From: Poseidonibacter parvus
GTDB taxonomy: Bacteria > Campylobacterota > Campylobacteria > Campylobacterales > Arcobacteraceae
DNA: 64,000 bases
Reading direction: 5' to 3'
Assembly (NCBI RefSeq): GCF_001956695.1
Contig: NZ_CP019070.1
Location: 124,001-188,000 of the forward strand
A program made the translations under genes and the position numbers. The notes beneath the pieces are model-generated. The model saw only the letters and a program-made list of their open reading frames with translations, made no database searches and was not told the origin of the DNA. Of this stretch, positions 35,450 through 46,773 are shown piece by piece. Within the stretch, counting starts at the first letter, position 1. Every line of letters starts with the position of its first letter.

Positions 35450-36521
35450 AATATTATCAATCTTAGTAGTATCAGCAGTATTATTAACTGGATGTATTAA
35501 TGAAAAAGAAGAGGTGATAGAAAAACCAAGTACAAAAGTTGTAAAAATACTCGATTTAAAAAATAGCGAGAATTTTTCTAGGTCTTTTTCTTATCCTTCT
35601 GAAGTTTATGCTTTTCAAGATTCAAGTTTAGCTTTTGAAGTAAATGGAAAAGTTGTAAAGTTTTATTATAAAGAAGGACAAAAGATAAAAAAAGGTTCTG
35701 TTATTGCAAAACTTGATGATGCAATATATAAAGCAAACTATAATGCAGCTCGTGCTAATTACAATCAAGCTCTTGCTGATTATAATAGATATAAAAAACT
35801 TTATGAATCAAAATCAGTTGCAAAAATACAGTTTGAAAAACAAAGACAAAACCTACAACTTACAAAAGCAGCTATTCAAGTTGCAAAGAAAAATTTAGAT
35901 GAAACAAAATTGCTTGCTGAGTTTGATGGAGTTATTGCAAAAAAAATGGTTAATGATTATGCAAGAATTACAGCAAAACAAGCAATTGTAAGACTTCAAG
36001 ATAATTCATCATATAAAGTTAAGTTCTTTGTTCCTGAAAGTGATATTAGAAAAGTAAAAGGCGAGTTAAGTGTAGAGCATATTGAAAGTTTAGTAGATTT
36101 TTATATCACTCTTGGAAATGATAAAGATAAAAAATATAAAGCAAAACTAATAGATATTTCAACAACAGCTGAAAAAGTGACTCGAACATTTGAAGCAACC
36201 TTGCAAATGCAAGTTCAAGATAGTGTAACAATTTTACCAGGAATGACTGCACAAGTTAATGTAATTGAAAAAGAACAACATAAAAAAAGAGTTTTTATTC
36301 CTTATAAATCAATATTTACAAATACAAATAACAGTTCACTTATTTGGGCAGTTAATGAAGATAATAGGGTATATAAACAAGAGATAAAAATAGGAAATAT
36401 ATCTGGCGATTTAGTTGAGGTTTTAAGTGGACTTGATGGTGTATCAAAAATTGTAACATCAGGAATTAGGTTTTTACAAAACAATGATGAGGTAAAAGCT
36501 TATGAGAAAATAGGTGAATAA
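35439..36521 (+). CDS. RND efflux membrane-fusion (periplasmic adaptor) lipoprotein
   Basis: 360 residues. Lipobox LLTGC near residue 19. The adaptor layout is visible: lipoyl half-motif (FEVNGKVVKFYYKEGQKIKKG), a helical hairpin (YNRYKKLYESKSVAKIQFEK), the second lipoyl half (FDGVIAKKMVNDYARI), and a beta-barrel with LPGMTAQVNV. It would bridge the RND pump to an outer-membrane channel; no tolC-like gene is in this operon. It ends one base before the pump gene. Confidence 0.93.
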   Translation: MKYRILSILVVSAVLLTGCINEKEEVIEKPSTKVVKILDLKNSENFSRSFSYPSEVYAFQDSSLAFEVNGKVVKFYYKEGQKIKKGSVIAKLDDAIYKANYNAARANYNQALADYNRYKKLYESKSVAKIQFEKQRQNLQLTKAAIQVAKKNLDETKLLAEFDGVIAKKMVNDYARITAKQAIVRLQDNSSYKVKFFVPESDIRKVKGELSVEHIESLVDFYITLGNDKDKKYKAKLIDISTTAEKVTRTFEATLQMQVQDSVTILPGMTAQVNVIEKEQHKKRVFIPYKSIFTNTNNSSLIWAVNEDNRVYKQEIKIGNISGDLVEVLSGLDGVSKIVTSGIRFLQNNDEVKAYEKIGE

Positions 36522-36522
36522 A

Positions 36523-39500
36523 ATGGATTTTGCAAAATTTAGTTTAAAAAACAAATTGTTAATTTATGTACTTACAATTATAGGTGTTGCCTATGGTTTA
36601 ATTGTTTATGAGCAAATAGGTAAACTTCAAGATCCTGAATTTACTATAAAAGATGCCTTAGTAATTACAAACTATCCAGGGGCAAGTGCAATTGAAGTAG
36701 AAAAAGAAGTTTCAAATAGATTAGAAGAAAGTATTCAAACTCTTCCTTTTGTAAAAAAAATAGTTACAAAAAACTCTTCTGAACAATCTTTTATAATTGT
36801 AACTATGAAAGATAAGTATAAAGCTGATGAGTTAAAGCAAATTTGGGATGAATTAAGAAAAAAAGTTACTACAACATATCTGCCTCCAAGAGTTCAAACG
36901 CCTTATATAAATGATGATTTTGGTGATGTATATGGAATAATGCTTGCTATTTATGGGGATGAATATACTTATGAAGAATTAAAAGATTATGTAGATTTTT
37001 TGAAAAAAGAGTTTATTTTAGTTGATGGAGTTGGTAAGGTCGATACTTATGGAGAACAACAACGTGCTTTAATTGTTGAAATAAATAAAGAAAAATTATC
37101 TCAATTAGGTATAACAAAAAACGCAATTATTCAAGAATTAAATTTAAAAAACCTTATTCCTAATTTTGGGAAAATAAATATAGGAACAGAATTTATAAGA
37201 GTAAAAGCAGATGGTTTTAAAGATATAAAAGAGCTAGAAAATATTGTAATAAAAGGAAATAATAGTCAAGCTCAAATATTTTTAAAAGACATTGCAGTAA
37301 TTAAAGATTCATATCAAGAGCCTTATTCAGAGATTTTAAAATATGATGGTCATAAGTCAATTGCTATTGGTATTTCCACTTCTGAAGGTGGAAATGTTGT
37401 AAAAATGGGTGAACTTATAAATGAAAAATTAAAACAACTAGAATCAAAAAAACCTCTTGGTATTCAAATAGGAACTATTTCAAATCAAGCTAGTGATGTT
37501 TCTTTATCAATAAACTCTTTTATGATAAATTTAGTACAAGCTGTTGCCATTGTAATTGTAGTTCTACTTATATTTATGGGATTAAGATCTGGTTTAATAA
37601 TAGGAAGTGTTTTACTTGTAACTATTGTTATTACTTTTATTTTTATGCCATTATTTGATGTTTTACTAGAAAGAGTCTCTTTGGGGGCTTTAATTATTGC
37701 ACTTGGAATGCTTGTTGATAATGCCATTGTTGTAGTTGATGGTATTTTAGTTCGAATAAATAAAGGAATGGATGCAAAAGAAGCTTCAAGTCAAGTCGTA
37801 AAACAAACAGCCTTACCACTTCTTGCAGCAACTATTGTAGCAATTCTAGCTTTTGGAGCTATTGGTTTATCTGATGATGCTACAGGTGAGTTTACTCAAT
37901 CCCTTTTTTATGTTGTATTGATTTCTCTACTTTTATCTTGGGTTACTGCTATGACATTAACTCCAATTTTAGCAGTGCAGTTTTTAAAACCTTCAAATCA
38001 AAAGAAAAAAAATAATGAAGAAGAAAAAGAAGAATATACTTCATTTATCTATAAATCATACTCAGCACTTTTAAAATTTGCAATTAATCATAGATTTATC
38101 ATAATTATAATTGCACTTGCAATGTTTACAGCTTCCATTATGGGCTTTAAATATGTAAAACAAAGTTTTTTCCCTGATTCTTCACGGCCTCAGATTATTG
38201 TTGATTATTTTCTTCCTCAAGGAAGTTCGATTGAAACAACATCTAAGTATGTGAGTTCTTTAAATAAAGATATTCTAAATATACATGGAGTTAAGCATAT
38301 TTCTACTTTTGTAGGAAGTGGTGCATTAAGGTTTCTTCTTACTTATGATCCTGAAAAACCAAATTCTGCTTTTGCCCAAATGTTAATTGATGTAGAAGAT
38401 TATAAGCACTCTGATAAAATAATTAAAGATATTGAAACTTTAGGAAAAAATAGATACCCAGATATGAATGTATATGGAAAAAAATTTATTTTAGGACCTG
38501 GAGGTGGAGGAAAAGTTCAGGCAAAAATATTTGGTAATGATTTAGATAAACTCAGAGTTTATGAAGAAAAAGTTTATAAAATTATAGAACAATCACCATA
38601 TTCAAAAGGTACTAGAAGCGATTGGAGAAATAAAGTAAAAGTCTTAAAACCTGTGATCTCTTATGAAAAAGCTAATTTAAATGGCATTACAAAAGATTCA
38701 ATTGCCAATGCAATATTAGATACTTTCCAAGGTAGAACAATTGGGATTTATCGAGATGGGAAAGAGCTTTTACCTATAATTTTAAGATCAACACAAAGTG
38801 AAAGAAGTGACATAAAAAATATTGAAAGTATTCAAATATTTTCAAATGTTGCAAATAAAATGATTCCTTTAAAGCAATTAATTACTTCATATGAAACAGT
38901 TTTTGAAGATGATATTATTTATAAATATAATAGAACAAGAGCAATTACAATTCACTCAGACCCAATTGAAGGTAAACTTGCAAATGATTTACTTTTTGAT
39001 GTAAAAGACAAAATTGATAGTATTGATTTTGAAGATGGATATTATGTGCAATGGCATGGACAATATAAAAGTTCAAAAGATTCACAAAAACCAATTATTG
39101 AATCTTTACCACTATTTTTTATTATTATGGTTTTAATTATAATTGCGTTATTTAACTCAATTAAAAAAACATTAGTAATTTGGTTGGCTGTTCCTTTCGC
39201 ACTTATTGGTGTTGTAATTGGTTTACTTGTTATGGATTTACCTTTTGGGTTTATGTCCCTACTTGGTTTTTTATCTCTTTCGGGAATGTTAATTAAAAAT
39301 GCAATTGTTTTAATTGATGAAATAACACTAGAAAATGAAATAAATAAAATGCCTTTAAACAAAGCCATTCATCATTCAGGAATCAATAGATTAAGAGCTG
39401 TTACAATGGCTGCACTTACGACAGCTTTAGGAATGATTCCTTTAGTCTCAGATCCATTTTTTGCATCAATGGCAGTTGTTATAATATTTGGTTTAGTAGT

Positions 39501-39570
39501 AGCTACTTTCTTAACAATGATTTTAGTTCCTGTATTTTATGCAATAATTTTTAAAGCTGAGAAATTATAA
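36523..39570 (+). CDS. RND efflux transporter (AcrB/MdtB-type permease)
   Basis: 1015 residues from ATG 36523, which has AGGTGA five bases upstream; a GTG nine bases earlier is less likely. Twelve membrane helices in two halves with two large periplasmic loops. TM4 has the proton-relay aspartates in LGMLVDNAIVVVDG. The porter domain shows YPGASAIEVEKEV near the N-terminus. The second half carries GFLSLSGMLIKNAIVLIDE. Drives export of drugs or toxic compounds by proton motive force. Its stop overlaps the next start (TAATG). Confidence 0.95.
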   Translation: MDFAKFSLKNKLLIYVLTIIGVAYGLIVYEQIGKLQDPEFTIKDALVITNYPGASAIEVEKEVSNRLEESIQTLPFVKKIVTKNSSEQSFIIVTMKDKYKADELKQIWDELRKKVTTTYLPPRVQTPYINDDFGDVYGIMLAIYGDEYTYEELKDYVDFLKKEFILVDGVGKVDTYGEQQRALIVEINKEKLSQLGITKNAIIQELNLKNLIPNFGKINIGTEFIRVKADGFKDIKELENIVIKGNNSQAQIFLKDIAVIKDSYQEPYSEILKYDGHKSIAIGISTSEGGNVVKMGELINEKLKQLESKKPLGIQIGTISNQASDVSLSINSFMINLVQAVAIVIVVLLIFMGLRSGLIIGSVLLVTIVITFIFMPLFDVLLERVSLGALIIALGMLVDNAIVVVDGILVRINKGMDAKEASSQVVKQTALPLLAATIVAILAFGAIGLSDDATGEFTQSLFYVVLISLLLSWVTAMTLTPILAVQFLKPSNQKKKNNEEEKEEYTSFIYKSYSALLKFAINHRFIIIIIALAMFTASIMGFKYVKQSFFPDSSRPQIIVDYFLPQGSSIETTSKYVSSLNKDILNIHGVKHISTFVGSGALRFLLTYDPEKPNSAFAQMLIDVEDYKHSDKIIKDIETLGKNRYPDMNVYGKKFILGPGGGGKVQAKIFGNDLDKLRVYEEKVYKIIEQSPYSKGTRSDWRNKVKVLKPVISYEKANLNGITKDSIANAILDTFQGRTIGIYRDGKELLPIILRSTQSERSDIKNIESIQIFSNVANKMIPLKQLITSYETVFEDDIIYKYNRTRAITIHSDPIEGKLANDLLFDVKDKIDSIDFEDGYYVQWHGQYKSSKDSQKPIIESLPLFFIIMVLIIIALFNSIKKTLVIWLAVPFALIGVVIGLLVMDLPFGFMSLLGFLSLSGMLIKNAIVLIDEITLENEINKMPLNKAIHHSGINRLRAVTMAALTTALGMIPLVSDPFFASMAVVIIFGLVVATFLTMILVPVFYAIIFKAEKL

Positions 39571-40874
39571 TGAAAGACTTATTAAAAAAATTATGGTTTC
39601 AAGTAATTATTGGAATGTTTTTAGGTGTAGGAATTGGATTATTACTTTCACCTACTGCTTTTGCTTTAATATCAAAAGACTTAGCTTTTGCAATTGCTCC
39701 TTGGGTTGCATTAGTTGGTAATATTTTTTTAGCTTTAATTCAAATGATTGTAATTCCCTTGGTTATGAGTTCAATTATTTTAGGAATTACAAGTGCAGAG
39801 GATACTCAAACATTAAAAGTATTAGGTTTGAAAATTGCTCCATATTTTGTATTTACAACAATAACCGCAGTTACAATTGGAATTTGTATAACATATTTTA
39901 TACAACCAGGAAATTTTGTATCTGCTGATATTATAAATCAAATTTCATCTACACAAGTTGTTTTAAAAGAGACATCAGTTTTAAAGGATATTTCTATTCC
40001 TGATATGATTGTTGATTTAATTCCTGTAAATAGTGTAAAAGAAAGACTTGATGGTAATATTTTAGCTTTTGTAATTTTATCTATTTTTATAGGTGTGGCT
40101 TTAATGAGTATGAAAGAAGATGATGCAAAACCTTTAAAAGACTTAGCAAAATCTTTACAAGCTTTTTCTCTAACTGTTGTTTCATGGGCTATGAAATTAG
40201 CACCATATGCAGTTTTTGGATTGTTATGTAATATCACAATTAAAATTGGTTTTGATGCGATTTCTTCAATGTCGATGTATGTATTTACTGTGATTTTAGG
40301 CTTGCTTGCTCTTCTTTGTTTTTATTTGATTATTGTTTATTTAAGTTCAAATATTAAACCTTTAGACTTTTTAAAAAGAATAAGAGAAGTTCAATTAATG
40401 GCTTTTTCAACTTCTTCTTCAGCTGCTGTAATGCCTTTGTCTATGAAAACAGCAGAAGAAGAGTTAAATATTCCAAGTCCTATTTCTAAGTTTGTAATAC
40501 CTTTGGGAGCTACAATTAATATGGATGGAACAGCACTTTATCAAGTAAGTGCTGCAATATTTTTAACACAACTTTTTGGAATTGATTTAGATTTAATTGA
40601 TGTTGTTATTTTAGCAGTTACAACTGTTGGTGCTTCAATTGGAGCGCCTAGTACTCCCGGAGTTGGAATAATAATACTTGCAACAATTCTTCAAGGTTTA
40701 GGTGTACCACCTGATGGGGTTGCACTTATTTTAGGAGTTGATAGAATTTTAGATATGTGTAGAACGACTATAAATGTAACAGGAGATTTAACAGCTACAA
40801 TTGTTATGAAAAAATTAGTTTCACTTTCAAGTAATTCTGAAGAATTAGCAAGAAAAATAAGTGATAAAAGCTAA
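39570..40874 (+). CDS. dicarboxylate/amino acid:cation symporter (DAACS family)
   Basis: 434 residues, GltP/DctA type. The family signature motifs are present: a serine-rich re-entrant loop FSTSSSAAVMPLSM near 280, GATINMDGTALY near 313, and GVDRILDMCRTTINVTGD near the C-terminus. Takes up glutamate, aspartate or C4-dicarboxylates with Na+ or H+. Its translational overlap with the RND pump puts it in the TetR-controlled operon, an unusual partner; it may instead simply share the transcript. Confidence 0.93.
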   Translation: MKDLLKKLWFQVIIGMFLGVGIGLLLSPTAFALISKDLAFAIAPWVALVGNIFLALIQMIVIPLVMSSIILGITSAEDTQTLKVLGLKIAPYFVFTTITAVTIGICITYFIQPGNFVSADIINQISSTQVVLKETSVLKDISIPDMIVDLIPVNSVKERLDGNILAFVILSIFIGVALMSMKEDDAKPLKDLAKSLQAFSLTVVSWAMKLAPYAVFGLLCNITIKIGFDAISSMSMYVFTVILGLLALLCFYLIIVYLSSNIKPLDFLKRIREVQLMAFSTSSSAAVMPLSMKTAEEELNIPSPISKFVIPLGATINMDGTALYQVSAAIFLTQLFGIDLDLIDVVILAVTTVGASIGAPSTPGVGIIILATILQGLGVPPDGVALILGVDRILDMCRTTINVTGDLTATIVMKKLVSLSSNSEELARKISDKS

Positions 40875-40885
40875 GACTTGAGAAG

Positions 40886-40913
40886 ATTAGGGATTTAATT
40901 TTAAATCCCTAAT
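40886..40913. terminator. bidirectional terminator after symporter gene
   Basis: ATTAGGGATTTAA / TTAAATCCCTAAT is a perfect 13-pair inverted repeat with a two-base centre, between the convergent symporter and yceI genes. Confidence 0.75.
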
Positions 40914-40922
40914 TAGCTTAAA

Positions 40923-41492
40923 TTATTGAGCTTTAACACCTGCTAATTCGATGATTAGTTTTACTTTTTCACCAATAGCAACACCACCTGCTTCTAATAA
41001 AGAGTTATATTTAATTCCGTAATCAAATCTATTAACCTCTCCTTCAAGTGTAACACCAACTCTAATTTTTCCTCTTGTATCTTTGATTGTTCTTCCACTT
41101 GTTTCTACTTCAAGTTCAACGTCTTTTGTAACACCTCTCATAGTAAGTTTTCCAAAAGCTTTATCTCCATCAACTTTATTTAATACAAAAGTAATTTCTG
41201 GAAATTGTTCTGCTGCAAAGAAATCAGATTCTTTTAAGTGATTATCTCTTTTTGCATTTGCTGTATTAATAGAAGCTACTTCAACAGTACCTTTTAGAGA
41301 TTCTAAAACATTTTTAGTTTCGTCATACTCAAATGAACCTTTAAAATTATCAAATTGTCCAGTAACATTTGAAATCATCATGTGTTTTACTTTAAATCCA
41401 ACACTTGAGTGAGTCTTATCTACATTAAATGTTGCTCCAAAAAGTGCACTTGCTGTTAATATCGATGCTAATCCTAATTTTACTAATTTCAT
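40923..41492 (-). CDS. YceI-family periplasmic protein
   Basis: 189 residues. Signal peptide ending ALFGA, then the lipocalin-like YceI domain: FNVDKTHSSVGFKVKHM, a middle DNHLKESDFFAAEQFPEI, KLTMRGVTKDVEL and a final barrel strand. The family binds isoprenoid or amide lipids in the periplasm; the ligand here is unknown. It has the best promoter in the window and AAGGA before the start. Confidence 0.93.
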   Translation of the reverse strand: MKLVKLGLASILTASALFGATFNVDKTHSSVGFKVKHMMISNVTGQFDNFKGSFEYDETKNVLESLKGTVEVASINTANAKRDNHLKESDFFAAEQFPEITFVLNKVDGDKAFGKLTMRGVTKDVELEVETSGRTIKDTRGKIRVGVTLEGEVNRFDYGIKYNSLLEAGGVAIGEKVKLIIELAGVKAQ

Positions 41493-41532
41493 TTTTTTTC
41501 CTTTTTATAATTAAGTTTGTTATGTAAAATTT

Positions 41533-41562
41533 ATTATACATATAATCAATAATGATTGTCAA
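41533..41562 (-). promoter_or_regulatory. near-consensus sigma-70 promoter of yceI
   Basis: On the minus strand TTGACA (41562-41557), an 18-base spacer, then TATAAT (41538-41533), about 40 bases before the ATG. The spacer contains AATCA-ATAA-TGATT, a small inverted repeat that may bind a regulator. Confidence 0.7.
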
Positions 41563-41652
41563 GTTTAATAAGAAGATTTTTTAACCTTTTCATAATAAAG
41601 ACTTAGATAAAATAATACGTTTTGCTATAAAGAAAGAAATAAGGAAACTAAT

Positions 41653-42762
41653 ATGTTATTAACTCCAGGACCTACTCCTGTACCAGAATTCGTAAGAAAA
41701 GCCATGGCTGATATTACAATTCATCATAGAACTCCAGAGTTTGAAGCTATTTTTGCCCAAACTAGAGAACTATTATTTGAACTATATGGAATGGATGAAG
41801 TTGTAATGCTTGCATCTAGTGGTTCAGGAGCTATGGAAGCTTGTATCACAAACTTAACACACAAAAAAGCCCTTACTATTAATTCAGGAAAATTTGGTGA
41901 AAGATTTGGAAAAATATGCAAAGCTTTTGACATTGAATATACTGAAATTAAAAATGAATGGAATAAAGCAGTATCAGTCGAAGAAGTACTGTATGCTTTA
42001 GATCAAGACCAAGATATTGATGCAATATTTATTCAAATTTGTGAAAGTGCTGGAGGATTAAGACATCCAGTAGAAGAAATTGCACAAGCTGTTAAAAAGT
42101 TGAATAGAGATATATCTATTATTGCTGATGGAATCACTGCAATTGGTGTTGAAAAAATTGATACCTCAAAACTAGATGCTGTAATTACAGGTAGTCAAAA
42201 AGCTTTAATGCTTCCACCAGGACTTGCAGTAATTGGTTTATCAAATGATGCAGTTGCAAAAATAGAAAAAAAATCAAGAGGTTTTTATTTTAATTTAGCA
42301 ACTGAAATTAAACAACAAAGAAAAAATACAACAGCTTGGACAGCTGCCACAACACTTATTATAGGTTTACGAGAAATTTTATCTAATATAAAAGAAAATG
42401 GTGGTTTTGATGCACTTTATACTAAAACTGCATTAAGAGCTAAGTCTTCAAGAAAAGCATTAAAAGCAATTGGTTGTGAAATATATCCAACAACTCCTGC
42501 TAATTCTATGACTACTGTGTATACAGAACATGCACCAGCTATTAGAAAAATATTAAAAACAAAATATGATGTAAATATAGCAGGTGGACAAGATCATATA
42601 AAAACATTAATTTTTAGAATTAATCATATGGGATTAGTTGAAGATAATGAAGCTGCATGGGTTTTAAATGCAGTTGAGTTAGCACTTGATGAATTAAAAA
42701 TAAGAGAATTTGATGGAACTGCAAATAGAGTATTTTCTACAAATATGTTCAAAGGAAATTAG
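41653..42762 (+). CDS. class V PLP-dependent aminotransferase (serine/alanine-glyoxylate type)
   Basis: 369 residues. N-terminal LLTPGPTPVP is diagnostic of the alanine-glyoxylate/serine-pyruvate group. PLP site: SSGSGAMEA for phosphate, IADGITAIG with the pyridine-binding Asp, and Lys in GSQKALMLPPG. C-terminal part has HIKTLIFRINHMG. It could serve serine or glycine metabolism. First gene of a run continuing with hisZ, purA, DUF507 and carA, with 5 bases to hisZ. Confidence 0.9.
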   Translation: MLLTPGPTPVPEFVRKAMADITIHHRTPEFEAIFAQTRELLFELYGMDEVVMLASSGSGAMEACITNLTHKKALTINSGKFGERFGKICKAFDIEYTEIKNEWNKAVSVEEVLYALDQDQDIDAIFIQICESAGGLRHPVEEIAQAVKKLNRDISIIADGITAIGVEKIDTSKLDAVITGSQKALMLPPGLAVIGLSNDAVAKIEKKSRGFYFNLATEIKQQRKNTTAWTAATTLIIGLREILSNIKENGGFDALYTKTALRAKSSRKALKAIGCEIYPTTPANSMTTVYTEHAPAIRKILKTKYDVNIAGGQDHIKTLIFRINHMGLVEDNEAAWVLNAVELALDELKIREFDGTANRVFSTNMFKGN

Positions 42763-42767
42763 AATAA

Positions 42768-44868
<2,101 letters not shown>

Positions 44869-44872
44869 TATC

Positions 44873-45424
44873 ATGAGAATGAAGACACACCATACACCAT
44901 ATATTTCAAGAAGAATTACAAGAGATTTACTTACTTGCGAATTTGTTGAAATTAGAAAAGAAAAACATAGTATTGAAGCTCAAGTTGAAAGAATCTTAGA
45001 TGAAGATATTGATAAAGAGTATGATTTAGACGAAAAAGTTGATAATATTCTTGATGAACAAGAAGAAGAAATAGAATTCCATAATGCTGATAGAAGACAG
45101 CTTTTTTGGATGACTAAAAAAAGATTAGCAAATGATTTTGGTGTAATATTAAATAATGAAGATAGATTTTCAGATATTGCACATCAAATTTTAGATTATT
45201 TATGGGATGAAGATTATATTCATTATAGATGTTCAGATAATCAAATTAAAAATGTAATTTTTGCTTCTATTGACCAATTTATGAAAGGTTTTGAAGAAGC
45301 AGATTCTGATGTATTAGCAAAACTTAAAACATATAAAAGAAAGCTAATACCGGGAACTGAAGATTATGACGTTGTTTATCATAGATTATATGAAGAAGAA
45401 TTAATAAAAAGGGGATTGATTTAA
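44873..45424 (+). CDS. DUF507-family protein
   Basis: 183 residues, acidic, no signal peptide and no membrane segment. It follows the DUF507 plan: two similar helical halves beginning ISRRITRDLL and DRRQLFWMTKKRLANDF, with a strongly acidic middle (EYDLDEKVDNILDEQEEE). Function unknown. Campylobacterota often carry it beside purA and carA, as here, four bases after purA and one base before carA. The ATG at 44873 has AAGGGG upstream; an ATG two codons on is also possible. Confidence 0.85.
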   Translation: MRMKTHHTPYISRRITRDLLTCEFVEIRKEKHSIEAQVERILDEDIDKEYDLDEKVDNILDEQEEEIEFHNADRRQLFWMTKKRLANDFGVILNNEDRFSDIAHQILDYLWDEDYIHYRCSDNQIKNVIFASIDQFMKGFEEADSDVLAKLKTYKRKLIPGTEDYDVVYHRLYEEELIKRGLI

Positions 45425-45425
45425 T

Positions 45426-46547
45426 ATGCAAAAAGTATGGATATATTTAGAAAACGGAACATTTTTAGAAGCTAAGTCATTTGGAGCATCTGGAACATCT
45501 GTTGGTGAAATAGTTTTTAATACATCATTAACTGGTTACCAAGAAATTATTTCTGACCCATCTTACGCAGGACAATTTGTAACTTTTACTATGCCAGAAA
45601 TTGGTAATGTTGGTGTTAATGCAAATGATATGGAAAGTAATACTTGTCACTGTAAAGGTGTATTAGTTAGAAATTACCATAATGATTATTCAAACTATAG
45701 AGGTGAAGATAATTTAGATTCATTATTAAAAGAACATAATGTTTTAGGTATTTGTTCTATTGATACAAGATATTTAACTAAAATGTTAAGAGATGAAGGA
45801 GCTATGATGATGATAGCTTCTACAGAAATATCTTCAAAAGAAGAACTAGCTAAACAATTAGCAGCATCTCCTAGAATTGAAGATATTAATTATATTGAAC
45901 AAGTATCAACTAAAGAGCCTTATATTCATAAATTTGGAGCATGGAATCATCAAGAACTATCTTATAACAAAGCTGTTATGAGTGATAAAAAAGTTGTAGT
46001 AGTTGATTTTGGAGTTAAAAGAAATATCTTAAATGAATTAGTTGAGTCTGGTCTTGAAGTTGAAGTAATTCCATCTTCATTTAAAGCAGCTGATTTAATA
46101 GCAAGATTTGAAGCAAAAGAAATTGGTGGTATTTTCCTTTCAAATGGACCAGGTGATCCTTTAACACTAACAGAAGAAAAAAAGCAAGTTCAATTATTAA
46201 TTGATGCTAATATTCCAATGTTTGCAATTTGTTTAGGTCATCAAATGTTATCAATTGCTCATGGTTTTGATACATACAAGTTAAAATTTGGACAACATGG
46301 TGGTAACCATCCTGTAGCAAATCCAGATAATGTAGTTGAAATAACTGCACAAAATCATAACTATAATGTTCCTGATAATATTATTGAAATAGCAGAAATA
46401 ACACACCAAAATTTATTTGATAATACAATTGAAGGTGTAAAATATAAAAATAAAGAGATTTTCTCAGTGCAACATCACCCAGAAGCTAGTCCAGGGCCGC
46501 ATGAGTCGAAGTATATCTTCAACGAATTCGCCAAGATTGTAAAATAA
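45426..46547 (+). CDS. carA: carbamoyl-phosphate synthase small subunit
   Basis: Glutamine amidotransferase subunit supplying ammonia to CarB for arginine and pyrimidines. 373 residues. N-terminal TGYQEIISDPSYAGQ; class I amidotransferase domain with FLSNGPGDP, catalytic Cys in FAICLGHQML, and His/Glu in VQHHPEASPGP. The last 17 codons (from 46491) are oddly GC-rich at third positions (GGG, CCG, TCG, ATC, TTC, AAC, GCC) against AT-rich codons elsewhere, and the end of the gene is part of a large palindrome. Confidence 0.96.
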   Translation: MQKVWIYLENGTFLEAKSFGASGTSVGEIVFNTSLTGYQEIISDPSYAGQFVTFTMPEIGNVGVNANDMESNTCHCKGVLVRNYHNDYSNYRGEDNLDSLLKEHNVLGICSIDTRYLTKMLRDEGAMMMIASTEISSKEELAKQLAASPRIEDINYIEQVSTKEPYIHKFGAWNHQELSYNKAVMSDKKVVVVDFGVKRNILNELVESGLEVEVIPSSFKAADLIARFEAKEIGGIFLSNGPGDPLTLTEEKKQVQLLIDANIPMFAICLGHQMLSIAHGFDTYKLKFGQHGGNHPVANPDNVVEITAQNHNYNVPDNIIEIAEITHQNLFDNTIEGVKYKNKEIFSVQHHPEASPGPHESKYIFNEFAKIVK

Positions 46548-46675
46548 GTCATCTTATTTTTGCAATTTCTGCGTTAAAAGTCTAAATTCACGCGTCACGT
46601 ACTTGATGTACGCTCCTTATGAATTTAGACTTTTGCCTTGAACTTACAAAAAACAATAACTTCTTTGACAATCTT
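46533..46675. repeat. large imperfect palindromic element after carA
   Basis: A perfect 15-base arm pair AAAAGTCTAAATTCA (46576-46590) and TGAATTTAGACTTTT (46620-46634) flanks a 29-base loop containing CGTAC-TTGAT-GTACG. Weaker arms extend outward (TTTTTGCAA near 46557 against TTACAAAAAA near 46650) to AAGATTGT (46533-46540, inside carA) and ACAATCTT (46668-46675). The inner GTAC core is more GC-rich than its surroundings. Probably a dispersed intergenic repeat; copy number cannot be seen here. Confidence 0.7.
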
Positions 46676-46710
46676 TTATAAATTTTAAAGGTTGAAGTTT
46701 TTATGCAATA

Positions 46711-46745
46711 AAAAAGGGAAAGAGTAAAAACTCTTTCCCTTTTTT
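46711..46745. terminator. strong bidirectional terminator between carA and pgpA
   Basis: AAAAAGGGAAAGAG-TAAAAA-CTCTTTCCCTTTTT: a 14-pair stem with a T-run on both strands. Confidence 0.92.
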
Positions 46746-46773
46746 ATTGCTTTGATTAAATGTAGGTTATATT

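Noticed and set aside
37485-37727. An 80-codon minus-strand frame inside the RND pump
   Set aside because: Shadow of the membrane helices of the pump, Ser/Thr/Ile-rich with no signal of its own.
41544-41557. AATCA-ATAA-TGATT before yceI considered as an FNR or Fur box
   Set aside because: The half-sites are in the reverse order to FNR boxes, and the best match to the Fur consensus TGATAAT-N-ATTATCA has three mismatches. Kept only as part of the promoter spacer.
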